Shown in pieces: positions 18,200 through 26,316 of a stretch of DNA of 64,000 nt (positions are counted from its first letter, which is position 1; each line of letters starts with the position of its first letter). This stretch comes from DASRFA01 sp035651755 (GTDB lineage: Bacteria; Desulfobacterota; Binatia; UBA12015): NCBI GenBank assembly GCA_035651755.1, contig DASRFA010000027.1, forward strand, positions 248,001-312,000, read 5' to 3'. The notes beneath the pieces are model-generated. The model had not been told where the DNA came from and searched no databases. It worked only from the letters and a program-made list of their open reading frames with translations. A program made the translations under genes and the position numbers.

Positions 18200-18850
18200 T
18201 CAGGGGACGTGCAGGCCGCCGAAGGAGTAGCCGCGCACCTGCGCGCCGCGTCCGCCGAAGTCCCGCTTCCCGAAGTCGCGGCCGCCGTGCATTCCGTGCC
18301 GGAAGCGGTGGTGGCGCCCGACGCGTCCGTCGATGAACCCGCCGCTGACGAACCACGGCGACCACCCCGGCCAGAACCCGCCCGGCCACCAGGCGTCGTC
18401 GTAGCCGTCGGCCAAGCGATAGGGCGACCGCACGATCGCGACCGAGACGGGCGGCGGCGCGGGCGCCGGCGCCGTCGCGGGGAAGACGTACGGGACTTGC
18501 GGCCGCTCCGCCTCGACCATGACGCGCGCCAGCTCCGCCGCCGTGCGGACCTGCTCCTCCGCGATCCGCATTCCGGCTTCGAGACCGCGCTCGTAGGCCG
18601 CGCGCGAGTCGGCGGCCGGCGCCGGGTCGGCCGGGCCGTCCGAATCGTCGCCGGCGGCGGCGGACGCGGTCGCGATCGCCGCCTTCGACGTGAAGCTGCG
18701 TACCGCGTCGCCCTTCTCGGGCGGGACCTCGCGTTCGTCGTTCGTGAAGTGAAGCGCGCCGGCTTCGTCGCGCCAGCTGAAGACCGTTGCGTGCGCGGCC
18801 GCCGGAAGGGCCAGCGCGATGGCCGCGAAGAGGACGACGAGGCGTCTCAT
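18200..18850 (-). CDS. Secreted DUF4124-like protein with Gly/His/Arg-rich tail
   Basis: 216 residues from ATG 18850. A signal peptide (about 1-20, cut after AAAHA) is followed by a DUF4124-type motif, FSWRDEAGALHFTN, as in YKWVDENGVVHYTD of that family. The middle is Ala/Pro-rich and charged. The C-terminus (about 155-216) is rich in Trp, Gly, His and Arg (GGFWPGWSPWF, RHHRFRHGMHGGRDFG), which may bind metal or surfaces. It is periplasmic or external, of unknown function. It lies upstream of the mesaconyl-CoA hydratase gene on the same strand, with 86 bases between. Confidence 0.72.
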   Translation of the reverse strand: MRRLVVLFAAIALALPAAAHATVFSWRDEAGALHFTNDEREVPPEKGDAVRSFTSKAAIATASAAAGDDSDGPADPAPAADSRAAYERGLEAGMRIAEEQVRTAAELARVMVEAERPQVPYVFPATAPAPAPPPVSVAIVRSPYRLADGYDDAWWPGGFWPGWSPWFVSGGFIDGRVGRHHRFRHGMHGGRDFGKRDFGGRGAQVRGYSFGGLHVP

Positions 18851-19110
18851 GAGGGCACCCTGCCCATTGGAATAGACGATCCGCCGCGCCAATACGATCG
18901 CTCCTTTGCGCGATTTCGCGCTCCCTGCGGAAGCCTCGTGGCAATCGCCCCGCGCTCCCGTTCTGGGAGGGGGCGATCCGCCGGCACACGGGCGGCGCGT
19001 TCACCGCGGCCGACCGCGGGATCGGCGAGCGCGACTGGCGCGTGTTCGCGTTTCGGAGCTGGAGCACGCGACCCGACCGCTCCGCCGCGACGTGCGCGCG
19101 GAGGAATGCC

Positions 19111-19130
19111 CGTTCACCGCGACGTGAACG
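19111..19130. promoter_or_regulatory. Inverted repeat, enhancer-like position
   Basis: CGTTCAC-N6-GTGAACG is a perfect inverted repeat centred about 125 bases upstream of the -24 element at 19245, a usual distance for an NtrC-class binding site. An extra CGTTCACCGCG copy lies at 18998-19008. The same 11-mer also occurs inside a coding region at 25801, so chance repetition in GC-rich DNA is possible. Confidence 0.4.
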
Positions 19131-19244
19131 CGGGGGCGGGCTTCGCGAACGGGCGGCCACGTCGCTCGAGCGGGGCCTGTCGAGTCGCGCAGCGAGAACC
19201 GACGCCACTGCGTCCCTCTCGCCTCAGCCGCCGGGCGCGGCGCT

Positions 19245-19259
19245 TGGCACGGCGCCTGC
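19245..19259 (+). promoter_or_regulatory. Sigma-54-like -24/-12 promoter
   Basis: TGGCAC-N5-CTGC matches the consensus TGGCAC-N5-TTGC with the GG and GC dinucleotides at the exact spacing and one mismatch in the -12 box. It lies about 52 bases before the ATG of the propeller gene. The window also encodes an NtrC-class activator. Confidence 0.45.
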
Positions 19260-19310
19260 GTTCGCCGCGCGAAGCGACGGCAATCTCCGTCAAAACAAAA
19301 GGGGGCTCGG

Positions 19311-21800
19311 ATGGCGAAGCAGGGAACGGCCCGCGGCACGCGGGCGCGGACGTGGACGTCCGCGCGCGCGGCGACGGCCGCGCTGTGCGTCGTGTCGGCA
19401 TTTTCGGGATCCGCCGCACACGCCGGCGTCTGGCGCAGCAACGGCCCGAGCGGCGGGGCGGTTCAGACCCTCGCCGTCGACCCGTCGGATCCGACGACCG
19501 TCTACGCCGGCAGCGACGGCGGCGGCTTCTTCAAGAGCCTCGACGGCGGCGACACCTGGAAGGCGACCGGGACGGACATCTTCCAGATCTCCGCGCTCGA
19601 CGTGACGGGGATCGTCGTCGACCCGACGAATCCGTCGCGCGTCTATGCCTCGGCCATGACGAACCCGAACGCGTTCGCGTTCAAGAGCGAGGATGGCGGC
19701 GCGACCTGGACGTCGCAGGTCATCGGCGAGCTGGCGACCGGCATCGCGATCGACCCGACCACCCCGAGCACGCTCTACATCTCGGGCTTCCCGAGCGTCT
19801 TCAAGTCGACCGACGCCGGCGCGACGTGGGCGTCGGCGCTCTCCGGCCCGGGCTTCTCCGTCATGGTCGACCCGACGACGAGCGCCGTGTACGCGGGCCT
19901 CGACAACTCGGTCGCGAAGTCGATCGACGGCGGCGCTCACTGGACGTTCTCCACCACGAGCTTCGGCGGCGCCCGCATCGAGACGCTCACGGTCGATCCG
20001 ATCGACCCGAGCATCCTCTACGCCGGGCCTTCCGGCTCGGCCGTGTTCAAGAGCACCGACGGCGGCAAGACCTGGGCCGGGATCGGCCCGGTCCTCTCGC
20101 CTTTTCCGTTCAACGCGACCCGGATCATCGTCGATCCGTCCGATCACGACGTCGTCTACGCGGCCGGCCTCGCGTTCGGCGCGCCGGGCGTGTTCAAGAC
20201 GATCGACGGAGGCGCGACCTGGACACCGACGTCGCTCGTCGACCCGGCGTTCTCGCTCGCGATGATCGACTCGCAGACGCTCGTCGCCGGCAACTTCGTC
20301 GTGGGGATCTCGAAGACGGTCGACGCCGCGGCGACGTGGTTTCCGTCGGGGACCGGCCTCGCAGCGACGACGGTGACGTCTCTGGCGACCGACTCCGCGC
20401 ATCCCGGCGGCGTCTGGGCCGGTCGCACCGGGAACCACGTCGCGCGCAGCGACGACGGCGGCGCGACCTGGAGGAACCCGGCGGGCATCGGCATCCCGAG
20501 CAACGTCAACCAGATCTACGCGCTCGCCGTGGATCCGTCGGCGCCCGGGACGGCGTACGCGGGCTTCTTCCCGATCGGCGGGGTGGCGAAGACGGTGGAC
20601 GGCGGCGAGCACTGGACGCTCTTCGACGCCCCGCCGCCGAGCTCGATGCTGACGCTCGCGCTCGCGCTCGATTCATCGGATCCGGCGAACATCTGGTCCG
20701 CCGGCTTCGGGAGCGGTGTCTCCAGGAGCACGAACCACGGCGTGGACTGGACCGTCCTGGGCAACGGCATCCCGCAGATCGTGACCTCGCTCGCGATCGA
20801 TCCGTCCGCACCGAGCACCGTCTACGCCGGATCGATCCTCGGCGGCGGGAGCCCGGCGGCCGTCTACAAGACGACGGACGCCGGCGCGCACTGGGCGCCG
20901 ATGGACACCGGCATTTCGGAGCTCGACGGACAGGTCGTGATCGCGCTCGCGATCGATCCGTCGGCGCCGAGCACCGTCTATGCCGGAACGTCCGGCGCCG
21001 GCGTGTTCAAGACGATCGACGGCGGCGCGAGCTGGAATGCCGTGAACGACGGGCTCGGCGCGCTCGACGTCACGTCCCTGGTCGCCGACGCCGCGGTCCC
21101 CGGAACGGTGTACGCCGGCACGCACGTCGGCGTCTACACGACGATCGACGGCGGAGCGTCGTGGAGCCGCTCGAACGTCGGCCTCTTCAACCCGGACGTC
21201 CGCTCGCTCGCCGCCGAGCGCGGCCGCGTGTACGCCGGAACGGCCGGCAACGGCGCCTTCGCGATGGACGTCCCGACCACGCCGGCGAAGGCCGTGCTCG
21301 GACGGAGCTTCAGCGTCAAGAACCCGGGCACCCCGCCGGCGCGGAAGCTCACTGCCAGCGCCTTGGAGGCGCGCTCCGACGCGCCCTTCGACCGCGCGCA
21401 CATCATGGCGCAGGGAGCGACGCTGACGATCTCGGTGACCGGTGAGGTCGACGGCGAGCAGACCTTCGAGCTTCCGCCGCCGTGGGCCGCCGCCGGGGCG
21501 AGCGGCGTCAAGTACTCCGACCCGAAGGGGATTCACGGCCCGGTGAAGGCCGTGACGCTCAAGAAGACGTCGTCCGGAACCTTCGCGATGAGCGTGCAGC
21601 TCGTCGGCAACACCGGCAGCGCGCCGCAGCCGCACATCGGAATCGTGCCGCCCCGCCCCGGCAGCTCGGCGCGCGTCCTCCTCGCGGTGAACGGCGGCGA
21701 CGCCTACTGCCTGGGCTTCGGCGGCGCCGCGGGCGGGGCCATCGTGAACACGCCGACGAGCTTCTCCGTGACGCGTCCGACCTCGAGAGCGTGCCCGTGA
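19311..21800 (+). CDS. Large secreted Asp-box (BNR/sortilin-like) beta-propeller protein
   Basis: 829 residues. The signal peptide ends near residue 38 (AAHA). Residues 45-640 hold 13 Asp-box motifs of the form S/T-x-D-x-G-x-x-W (SLDGGDTW, STDAGATW, TIDGGASW and others), spaced about 40-55 residues apart and each preceded by VYAG and VFKS/VYKT strands. This is a multi-bladed propeller like BNR, sortilin or xyloglucanase-type proteins. The C-terminal 160 residues form a separate beta-rich domain with YSDPKGIHGPVKAV and VNGGDAYCLGFGG, perhaps a binding or sorting module. No glycosidase catalytic acids were identified. The ATG follows GGGGG and a sigma-54-like promoter. Confidence 0.85.
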   Translation: MAKQGTARGTRARTWTSARAATAALCVVSAFSGSAAHAGVWRSNGPSGGAVQTLAVDPSDPTTVYAGSDGGGFFKSLDGGDTWKATGTDIFQISALDVTGIVVDPTNPSRVYASAMTNPNAFAFKSEDGGATWTSQVIGELATGIAIDPTTPSTLYISGFPSVFKSTDAGATWASALSGPGFSVMVDPTTSAVYAGLDNSVAKSIDGGAHWTFSTTSFGGARIETLTVDPIDPSILYAGPSGSAVFKSTDGGKTWAGIGPVLSPFPFNATRIIVDPSDHDVVYAAGLAFGAPGVFKTIDGGATWTPTSLVDPAFSLAMIDSQTLVAGNFVVGISKTVDAAATWFPSGTGLAATTVTSLATDSAHPGGVWAGRTGNHVARSDDGGATWRNPAGIGIPSNVNQIYALAVDPSAPGTAYAGFFPIGGVAKTVDGGEHWTLFDAPPPSSMLTLALALDSSDPANIWSAGFGSGVSRSTNHGVDWTVLGNGIPQIVTSLAIDPSAPSTVYAGSILGGGSPAAVYKTTDAGAHWAPMDTGISELDGQVVIALAIDPSAPSTVYAGTSGAGVFKTIDGGASWNAVNDGLGALDVTSLVADAAVPGTVYAGTHVGVYTTIDGGASWSRSNVGLFNPDVRSLAAERGRVYAGTAGNGAFAMDVPTTPAKAVLGRSFSVKNPGTPPARKLTASALEARSDAPFDRAHIMAQGATLTISVTGEVDGEQTFELPPPWAAAGASGVKYSDPKGIHGPVKAVTLKKTSSGTFAMSVQLVGNTGSAPQPHIGIVPPRPGSSARVLLAVNGGDAYCLGFGGAAGGAIVNTPTSFSVTRPTSRACP

Positions 21801-21818
21801 CCGGATGACGGAGCTTCG

Positions 21819-21858
21819 GAGCGCGCGGCCGGTGCGATGAGCCGCCGGCCGCGCGCTC
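21819..21858. terminator. Bidirectional hairpin between convergent genes
   Basis: A perfect 14-base inverted repeat: GAGCGCGCGGCCGG (21819-21832) and its complement (21845-21858), with a 12-base loop. It sits between the stops of the propeller gene and the convergent protease gene and could end transcription from both sides. No T-run flanks it. Confidence 0.6.
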
Positions 21859-21872
21859 GCGGCGCAAGCTGC

Positions 21873-22721
21873 TCAGAGCGGCGGAGCGACCGCGAGGTCG
21901 AGGCCGATCCCCAGGACCGCCCCGGCGCGCGCCACCTGCGGCTCGATGCGCGTGATCCCGATCACGCCGGCGTCGACGCCGCTCGTCCCGATGCTGGCCG
22001 TGTGGATTCCGATGGTCACCAGGACCCCGACCGCGCGCCCGTCGTCGCTGATGACGCCGCTCCCGGAGTCGCCCGGCAGCGCGACGCCGTCGGCGAACAC
22101 GTGGTCCGGATCGGGCATGCCGATTGCGACGGCGCTGCGCGCCGGCAGGACCGTCCCGATCGCGACGCCGTTCCCGTAGTGGTGCAGGACGACGGCATCC
22201 GACGGCTGATCGGCGTTGATGCCGGTCGGTCCGCCGAAATGGCAGACCTGCGCGTCCGCCGCGACGCCCGGATCGAGGCGGATGAGCGAGAAGTCCTTGG
22301 GATCCTGCAGGATGGCGTAAGCAAATTCGCCGATGCGCGCGTCGTTCGCGTCGCGCGCCTCCGGGCCCGTTCCCGGAGCCCACTCCATCTCACCGACGTC
22401 GCCGCCGATCGGCGAGTCGCCGAGGATGCAGTGCCCGGCGGTCCCGATGTAGGTCGCGCCGTCGCTGCCGTCGAACACGAAGTTGAACGTGCATTGTCCG
22501 ACGTCGCTGTTCACGATCGCGCCCGGGCGAATTCCCGGACAAGTCCCGGTGCCGACCGGGGCGGCTGCCGGAACGCCGATCAGGTGCACCGGCACTCCGC
22601 CGAGCGTCCAGTTCATGGTCAGCGCGGTGGCCAGTCGGAGTCCCGCGGCTGCCGCAGTCGCGCTCGCGGTCATCGTCACCGCGACCGCGGCGAAGCCGAT
22701 CGTCGACCACCTCCTGCTCAT
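21873..22721 (-). CDS. Secreted trypsin-like (S1 family) serine protease
   Basis: 282 residues from ATG 22721, preceded by GAGAGGAGAG. The signal peptide runs to about residue 26. The chymotrypsin triad is visible as His97 in IGTAGHC, Asp143 in KDFSLIRL and Ser219 in LPGDSGSGV. Cys residues near 61, 77, 98 and 160 could form disulfides. The fold is about the length of a minimal S1 domain, so it is probably an exported endopeptidase or a trypsin-like binding protein. It converges on the propeller gene and is divergent from the OmpA-type gene. Confidence 0.83.
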   Translation of the reverse strand: MSRRWSTIGFAAVAVTMTASATAAAAGLRLATALTMNWTLGGVPVHLIGVPAAAPVGTGTCPGIRPGAIVNSDVGQCTFNFVFDGSDGATYIGTAGHCILGDSPIGGDVGEMEWAPGTGPEARDANDARIGEFAYAILQDPKDFSLIRLDPGVAADAQVCHFGGPTGINADQPSDAVVLHHYGNGVAIGTVLPARSAVAIGMPDPDHVFADGVALPGDSGSGVISDDGRAVGVLVTIGIHTASIGTSGVDAGVIGITRIEPQVARAGAVLGIGLDLAVAPPL

Positions 22722-23048
22722 CTTCGCTCTCCTCTCGGCGAGTCGGCACGAAGCGGTGCGACCGGGCGTCGCGCCCGTCGTACCGAATGACGCCGCCCTC
22801 GACCGATCCGAAAGATGCGAGGCGGCGCTGTGCGCGACAAGACGAAGGAGTACCGCCGGGTCGCGTGAAAGTACGCGCGCGGCCGCCTCGCCCGTAGCCC
22901 GCACTTCGCAGCCGTGTGTGCTTGACGGACTCGATGAACGAGGAAGCGCGGACGGAACGAGGACGCGGAAGTGCATCATCGCGCCTGGAATCGCGGGCCG
23001 GCCCGGGATATGGGCGGCGGACCGGATTCCCGGCGAGAGGAGCGAAGC
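22722..23048. other. 327-base divergent intergenic region
   Basis: The region lies between the protease (minus) and OmpA-type (plus) genes. No gene is seen. It must hold both promoters, but only weak candidates appear, for example TTGTCG-N17-CATCTT on the minus strand. A 12-base palindrome, CGGGCCGGCCCG, lies near 22994. Confidence 0.45.
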
Positions 23049-23561
23049 ATGGATTTCAATCGGAACGTCACTCGATACGCCGCGATCGTGCTCGGGATGG
23101 TGGGCGCGCTCGCGATCTCGGCATGCACGACGACGACGCCCGGCCTGCTGGGTCGCATGTCGAAGTTCAACCTGGCCACCGCCTCCACCGAGGACATCGC
23201 GAACGCGCTCAAACAAGACGGCCGCGTCGCGATCAGCGCGGGCATCCTCTTCGAGACCGACAGCGCGAAGCTGACGCCGGCCGCCGACGACGTGGTCGCA
23301 CGGGTCGCGACCGTGATGAAGGAGCATCCCGACCTGAAGCTCGCCGTCGTCGGCAACACCGACGACACGGGCGACTTCAGGTACAACCTCCAGCTTTCCG
23401 AGCGGCGCGCGAAGGCCTTCGCCGACGCGCTGATGAAGAGCGGCGTATCGTCGAGCCGGCTCGCCGCGGTGGGCGTCGGCCCGCTCAGCCCGGTCGCGTC
23501 GAACGATACCGAGGAGGGCCGTGCGCAGAACCGTCGCGTCGAGCTCGTCCTGATCCGCTGA
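23049..23561 (+). CDS. OmpA-family peptidoglycan-binding lipoprotein
   Basis: 170 residues from ATG 23049, behind GAGAGGAGCGAAGC. The lipobox ISAC places the lipidated Cys at residue 26. The C-terminal OmpA-like domain (about 65-170) shows FETDSAKLTPAA, NTDDTGDFRYNLQLSERRAKAF and the closing NRRVELVLI, with the residues that usually hold diaminopimelate. It would be an outer-membrane lipoprotein tethering the envelope to peptidoglycan, as Pal does. No tol genes are nearby. Confidence 0.9.
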   Translation: MDFNRNVTRYAAIVLGMVGALAISACTTTTPGLLGRMSKFNLATASTEDIANALKQDGRVAISAGILFETDSAKLTPAADDVVARVATVMKEHPDLKLAVVGNTDDTGDFRYNLQLSERRAKAFADALMKSGVSSSRLAAVGVGPLSPVASNDTEEGRAQNRRVELVLIR

Positions 23562-23574
23562 GCCGATCCGGCTC
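23560..23574 (+). terminator. Small hairpin overlapping the stop of the OmpA-type gene
   Basis: GAGCCG (23560-23565) pairs with CGGCTC (23569-23574) around ATC. It is short, overlaps the TGA, and stands between convergent genes. No T-run. Confidence 0.3.
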
Positions 23575-23608
23575 GCTCTCGCGCGTACCGATCCTCACGG
23601 ACCTCGGC

Positions 23609-25495
23609 TCACGTCACGCTGAAGCAGCTCGCGCACTTCCCGGTTCCGCGGTCGGGGTTGACGACCTGAAGCGAGCGCGCACCCGTCGTCGCCGTCGGCG
23701 CAATGCTGACGTTGGCGACGAGGTGCGTCGGGCTCACGAAGGTCGTCGAGTTGACGGTGATCCCGCTTCCGAGCTTGACCTGCGCCGTCGACTGGAAGTC
23801 GGATCCGAAGACGTCCACGTTCTCCGTCGTGCCGCGCGCGCCGGCGTTCGGAGCGGCGGATGCCGGCGCGGGCGCCGGATCGACGATCAGGCAGCCCGTG
23901 CACGTCGCCGAGCCCGCCTGCGAGGTCAAGCTCACGGCGCGCGCGCCGAGCGCTGCGGACGCCCCTGCGCGCAGCTTGACGTCCAGCAGCGCCGGTCCGA
24001 CGAGCGACGTCGAAAGGACGCGGACGCCGGTTCCGGACACCGAGACGACGGCGTCGCCGTGGAAGCCGGAGCCGTGCAGCGCCACGCTTCGCGTCCCGCG
24101 CCGTCCGAGCGCGTTCGGCTCCACGGACGCGATCGACGGTGGAGTGGTGTTCACGAGGACCGCGACGGCGTGCTTGTTGATCTCGTTCCCGTGCGCGTTC
24201 AGATGCTCGTCGCCGAACGTGACGACGTCCGGCCTGCCGTCGCCGTTCAGATCGGCAGCGACCATCTGCGGTACGCCGTCCGCGCCGTTCGGGGCGAGCG
24301 TCGTGAACTTCTGGACTGCGGCGAACGTTCCGTCGCCGTTGCCGGGCTGGACGCCGAGCTTCCCGCCGGCGTTGGTGGCGACCGAGCGGAGCGTGACGAG
24401 GTCGAGCCGCCCGTCGCCGTCGACGTCGGCCAGGACCACGTCGTCGAGATTGGGCGGCGCCGCGACCGGCGCCGGGCTTCCGGGATCGTCGATCGGGAAC
24501 CCGGGACGGTAGACGGCGACGCTCCCGGGCGTGACGCCCATCGCCGCCATGACGACGTCGTTCTGCCCGTCGTCGTCGAGGTCGCCGACGACGATCCGCG
24601 CGCTCGGCCCGATGCCGGTGCGATAGCCGCCGGTTCCCCAGCCGCTCAGCGTCGACTCGAGCCCGTAGGCGACGACGCTGATGTCCCATCCGGAAGGGCC
24701 GGTGTGCGCCGGGTCGAACGTGAAGATCTCGTCGTTGCCGCCGGGCTGGTCCGGATACGAATGATACGGCGCGATGGTGAGCGCGCCGTAGAAGTCGCAG
24801 TAGCCGATCAGATTGCCGCCGCCGTCGTGCACCGGACAGTAGATGGCGTCCTCGTGTGCCCCCACGCCGTTCGCCAGATCGTCGGCGAGGAGCGCGACCG
24901 GGACGAACGCGAGGTTTCCGAGCTCGTTGATCCACGCGATGGAATCGCCGTCGATGTTGCCTTGGGCGAGGAACGGCGTGTGGCTTCCGATCCGCGCGAT
25001 GCTCCAGACCTTCGGGCTACCGAGATGTCCGGCGCCGTCGCCGAGAAGGCGCGCGAGGCTGGGGACCTCGTACGGGCTCGGCAGGAACCCCGGACACGCC
25101 ACGATGACGTCGGGATAGGCATCGACGCCGGGGTTGTACTGTCCGACGAGAAGGCCGTGCGGGCCGGGACAGACGTCGTAGCCGACCGGCGAATCGAACG
25201 TGCCGTCGCCGCGGTTGAGCAGCACGACGACCCGACCGACCGCGCCTTCTCCTCCGTTCGTCTCGAGGACGACGATGTCGGGACCGTTGGCGCCGTCGAG
25301 GTCGGCGACGGCCACCGCGTCGAACCCGGTCGCCGCGACGCCCGGAGGCGGCGCGACCGGGTGGTACGCTCGGGTGAACGATACGGTGGCGCCGGCATGC
25401 GCAGGCGATCCGCGGTGCGTCAGCGACGAGGCGATGGCGAAAGCCGTGAGCGCGCGCGCCCATCGCCGGCCCAGGAGGAAAGGTGCGAGATCCAT
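23609..25495 (-). CDS. Secreted FG-GAP/VCBS-repeat protein with IPT-like C-terminal domains
   Basis: 628 residues with an N-terminal signal peptide (about 1-35, cut after PAHA). FG-GAP/VCBS-type calcium-binding motifs are repeated: VAVADLDGANGPDIVV, IVVGDLDDDGQNDVVM, VVLADVDGDGRLDLVT and MVAADLNGDGRPDVVT, consistent with a beta-propeller of the integrin-alpha type. The last 180 residues form two immunoglobulin-like (IPT/TIG-type) modules starting PPSIASVEPNALGRRGTRSV and ASAAPNAGARGTTENV, each with a paired Cys (CTGC, CASC). It is probably an extracellular adhesion or binding protein. It lies downstream of a small lipoprotein gene. Confidence 0.87.
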   Translation of the reverse strand: MDLAPFLLGRRWARALTAFAIASSLTHRGSPAHAGATVSFTRAYHPVAPPPGVAATGFDAVAVADLDGANGPDIVVLETNGGEGAVGRVVVLLNRGDGTFDSPVGYDVCPGPHGLLVGQYNPGVDAYPDVIVACPGFLPSPYEVPSLARLLGDGAGHLGSPKVWSIARIGSHTPFLAQGNIDGDSIAWINELGNLAFVPVALLADDLANGVGAHEDAIYCPVHDGGGNLIGYCDFYGALTIAPYHSYPDQPGGNDEIFTFDPAHTGPSGWDISVVAYGLESTLSGWGTGGYRTGIGPSARIVVGDLDDDGQNDVVMAAMGVTPGSVAVYRPGFPIDDPGSPAPVAAPPNLDDVVLADVDGDGRLDLVTLRSVATNAGGKLGVQPGNGDGTFAAVQKFTTLAPNGADGVPQMVAADLNGDGRPDVVTFGDEHLNAHGNEINKHAVAVLVNTTPPSIASVEPNALGRRGTRSVALHGSGFHGDAVVSVSGTGVRVLSTSLVGPALLDVKLRAGASAALGARAVSLTSQAGSATCTGCLIVDPAPAPASAAPNAGARGTTENVDVFGSDFQSTAQVKLGSGITVNSTTFVSPTHLVANVSIAPTATTGARSLQVVNPDRGTGKCASCFSVT

Positions 25496-25535
25496 GGTCT
25501 CCCCCGACGTCTCGATGGGTCGGCGTTACATTGCA

Positions 25536-25550
25536 CCGAACAATGTTCGG
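25536..25550. promoter_or_regulatory. Palindrome upstream of the FG-GAP gene
   Basis: CCGAACA-A-TGTTCGG is a perfect 15-base palindrome about 40 bases ahead of the FG-GAP start, in the AT-richest part of the gap. Outer GTCGGC (25519-25524) and GCCGAC (25551-25556) could extend it as a hairpin. Operator or terminator; the GAAC...GTTC half-sites suit a TetR- or LexA-like dimer. Confidence 0.4.
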
Positions 25551-25588
25551 GCCGACGGCGGGAAAGCGACCCGGCCGGCCGCTCCGGT

Positions 25589-26215
25589 TCACTTCATCCG
25601 GCGCTGGAACTCGGGATTGCTCAGGATGCCGTCGGCCAGCATGACGACCGCGTCGCTCAGGCCTTCCTGGTAGTTCTCGGCTTTCAAGGTACCGCCCCAG
25701 CGCTCGTTGTTCCCCGCGACCATTCCGCTCCACAGCACCTTGCCGCGCGCGTCCTTGAGCTCGGCGCGGCCGGTGATGTCGGTTCGGTAGAGCTGCTGCT
25801 CGTTCACCGCGAACGTGGTGAGCTGGAGGTTCAGCGCGCGCGGCGCCCCGGACGGCGAATCGACGACCGTCAACCCTGCGCCGCGGAACTCCTTGGCGAG
25901 CGCGTCGCGCACGAAATCGGCGGCGGAGCCCTGAGCCTGGACGGGCACGGGCGGCGTCTGCTCCGTGCACGCGCCGAGCGCGGTCTGGTCCGTGCGCGAA
26001 TCGACGACGGAGAGGTAGATCTTCTCGCTGCCGTAGACGCCGGCGAATTTGTTGATGTTTACTCGATCCGTCGGACGGTACACGAGCGGCACCGTGAGCG
26101 ACGTGACCCGCGCACATCCGAGGCCGAGCGCCGAGAGCGCCAGCCCGAGCGTGCAGCCGACGACCGCGGAGCGGCCCGTCGCGCCCTTTCTCGGGAACCC
26201 GAGACCCATCATCAT
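25589..26215 (-). CDS. YajG-like lipoprotein
   Basis: 208 residues. The lipobox LGLGC gives lipidated Cys34. The mature domain resembles the YajG/uncharacterised lipoprotein family: an early IYLSVVDSRTDQ strand, an AADFVRDALAKEFRGAGLTV helix and strand, NLQLTTFAVNE, ITGRAELKDARGKVLW, and a closing helix with NPEFQRRM. It is probably a small periplasm-facing outer-membrane lipoprotein of unknown function. The start has three ATG codons in a row after GGAGGGGGG, and that ribosome site can pair in a hairpin. It lies between the ligase pair and the FG-GAP gene on the same strand. Confidence 0.8.
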   Translation of the reverse strand: MMMGLGFPRKGATGRSAVVGCTLGLALSALGLGCARVTSLTVPLVYRPTDRVNINKFAGVYGSEKIYLSVVDSRTDQTALGACTEQTPPVPVQAQGSAADFVRDALAKEFRGAGLTVVDSPSGAPRALNLQLTTFAVNEQQLYRTDITGRAELKDARGKVLWSGMVAGNNERWGGTLKAENYQEGLSDAVVMLADGILSNPEFQRRMK

Positions 26216-26219
26216 CCCC

Positions 26220-26234
26220 CCCTCCGGCGGAGGG
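26220..26234 (-). promoter_or_regulatory. Hairpin enclosing the Shine-Dalgarno of the YajG-like gene
   Basis: On the plus strand CCCTCC (26220-26225) pairs with GGAGGG (26229-26234) around GGC. In the mRNA the Shine-Dalgarno of the YajG-like gene lies in one arm, five bases before the triple ATG, so pairing could lower translation. Confidence 0.25.
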
Positions 26235-26266
26235 TTCTACTGGGAATCGATGGGCGCGCCAAATCC

Positions 26267-26287
26267 CGACCGCGCAGCGCGCGGTCG
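26267..26287 (-). terminator. Hairpin terminator after the acyl-CoA ligase pair
   Basis: CGACCGCGC (26267-26275) and GCGCGGTCG (26279-26287) form nine perfect pairs around AGC. On the minus strand the stem is followed by GGGATTTGG, a short T stretch. It stands 30 bases past the alpha-subunit stop. Confidence 0.5.
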
Positions 26288-26316
26288 CGGGCGGCAGCGG
26301 GGGCTCTCGGCGATCC

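Larger units (their letters stand above)
18851..19310. other. 460-base intergenic region between divergent secreted-protein genes
   Basis: No convincing gene is seen; short open frames here have poor codon bias and no ribosome site. The stretch holds a small CTCCC/GGGAG hairpin near 18955, an inverted repeat at 19111-19130, a sigma-54-like element at 19245-19259, and a GACGG/CCGTC hairpin at 19276-19291 just before the Shine-Dalgarno of the propeller gene. Confidence 0.6.

Noticed and set aside
18906..19127. Short open frame in the 460-base intergenic region
   Set aside because: No ribosome site, odd composition and overlap with promoter-like elements.
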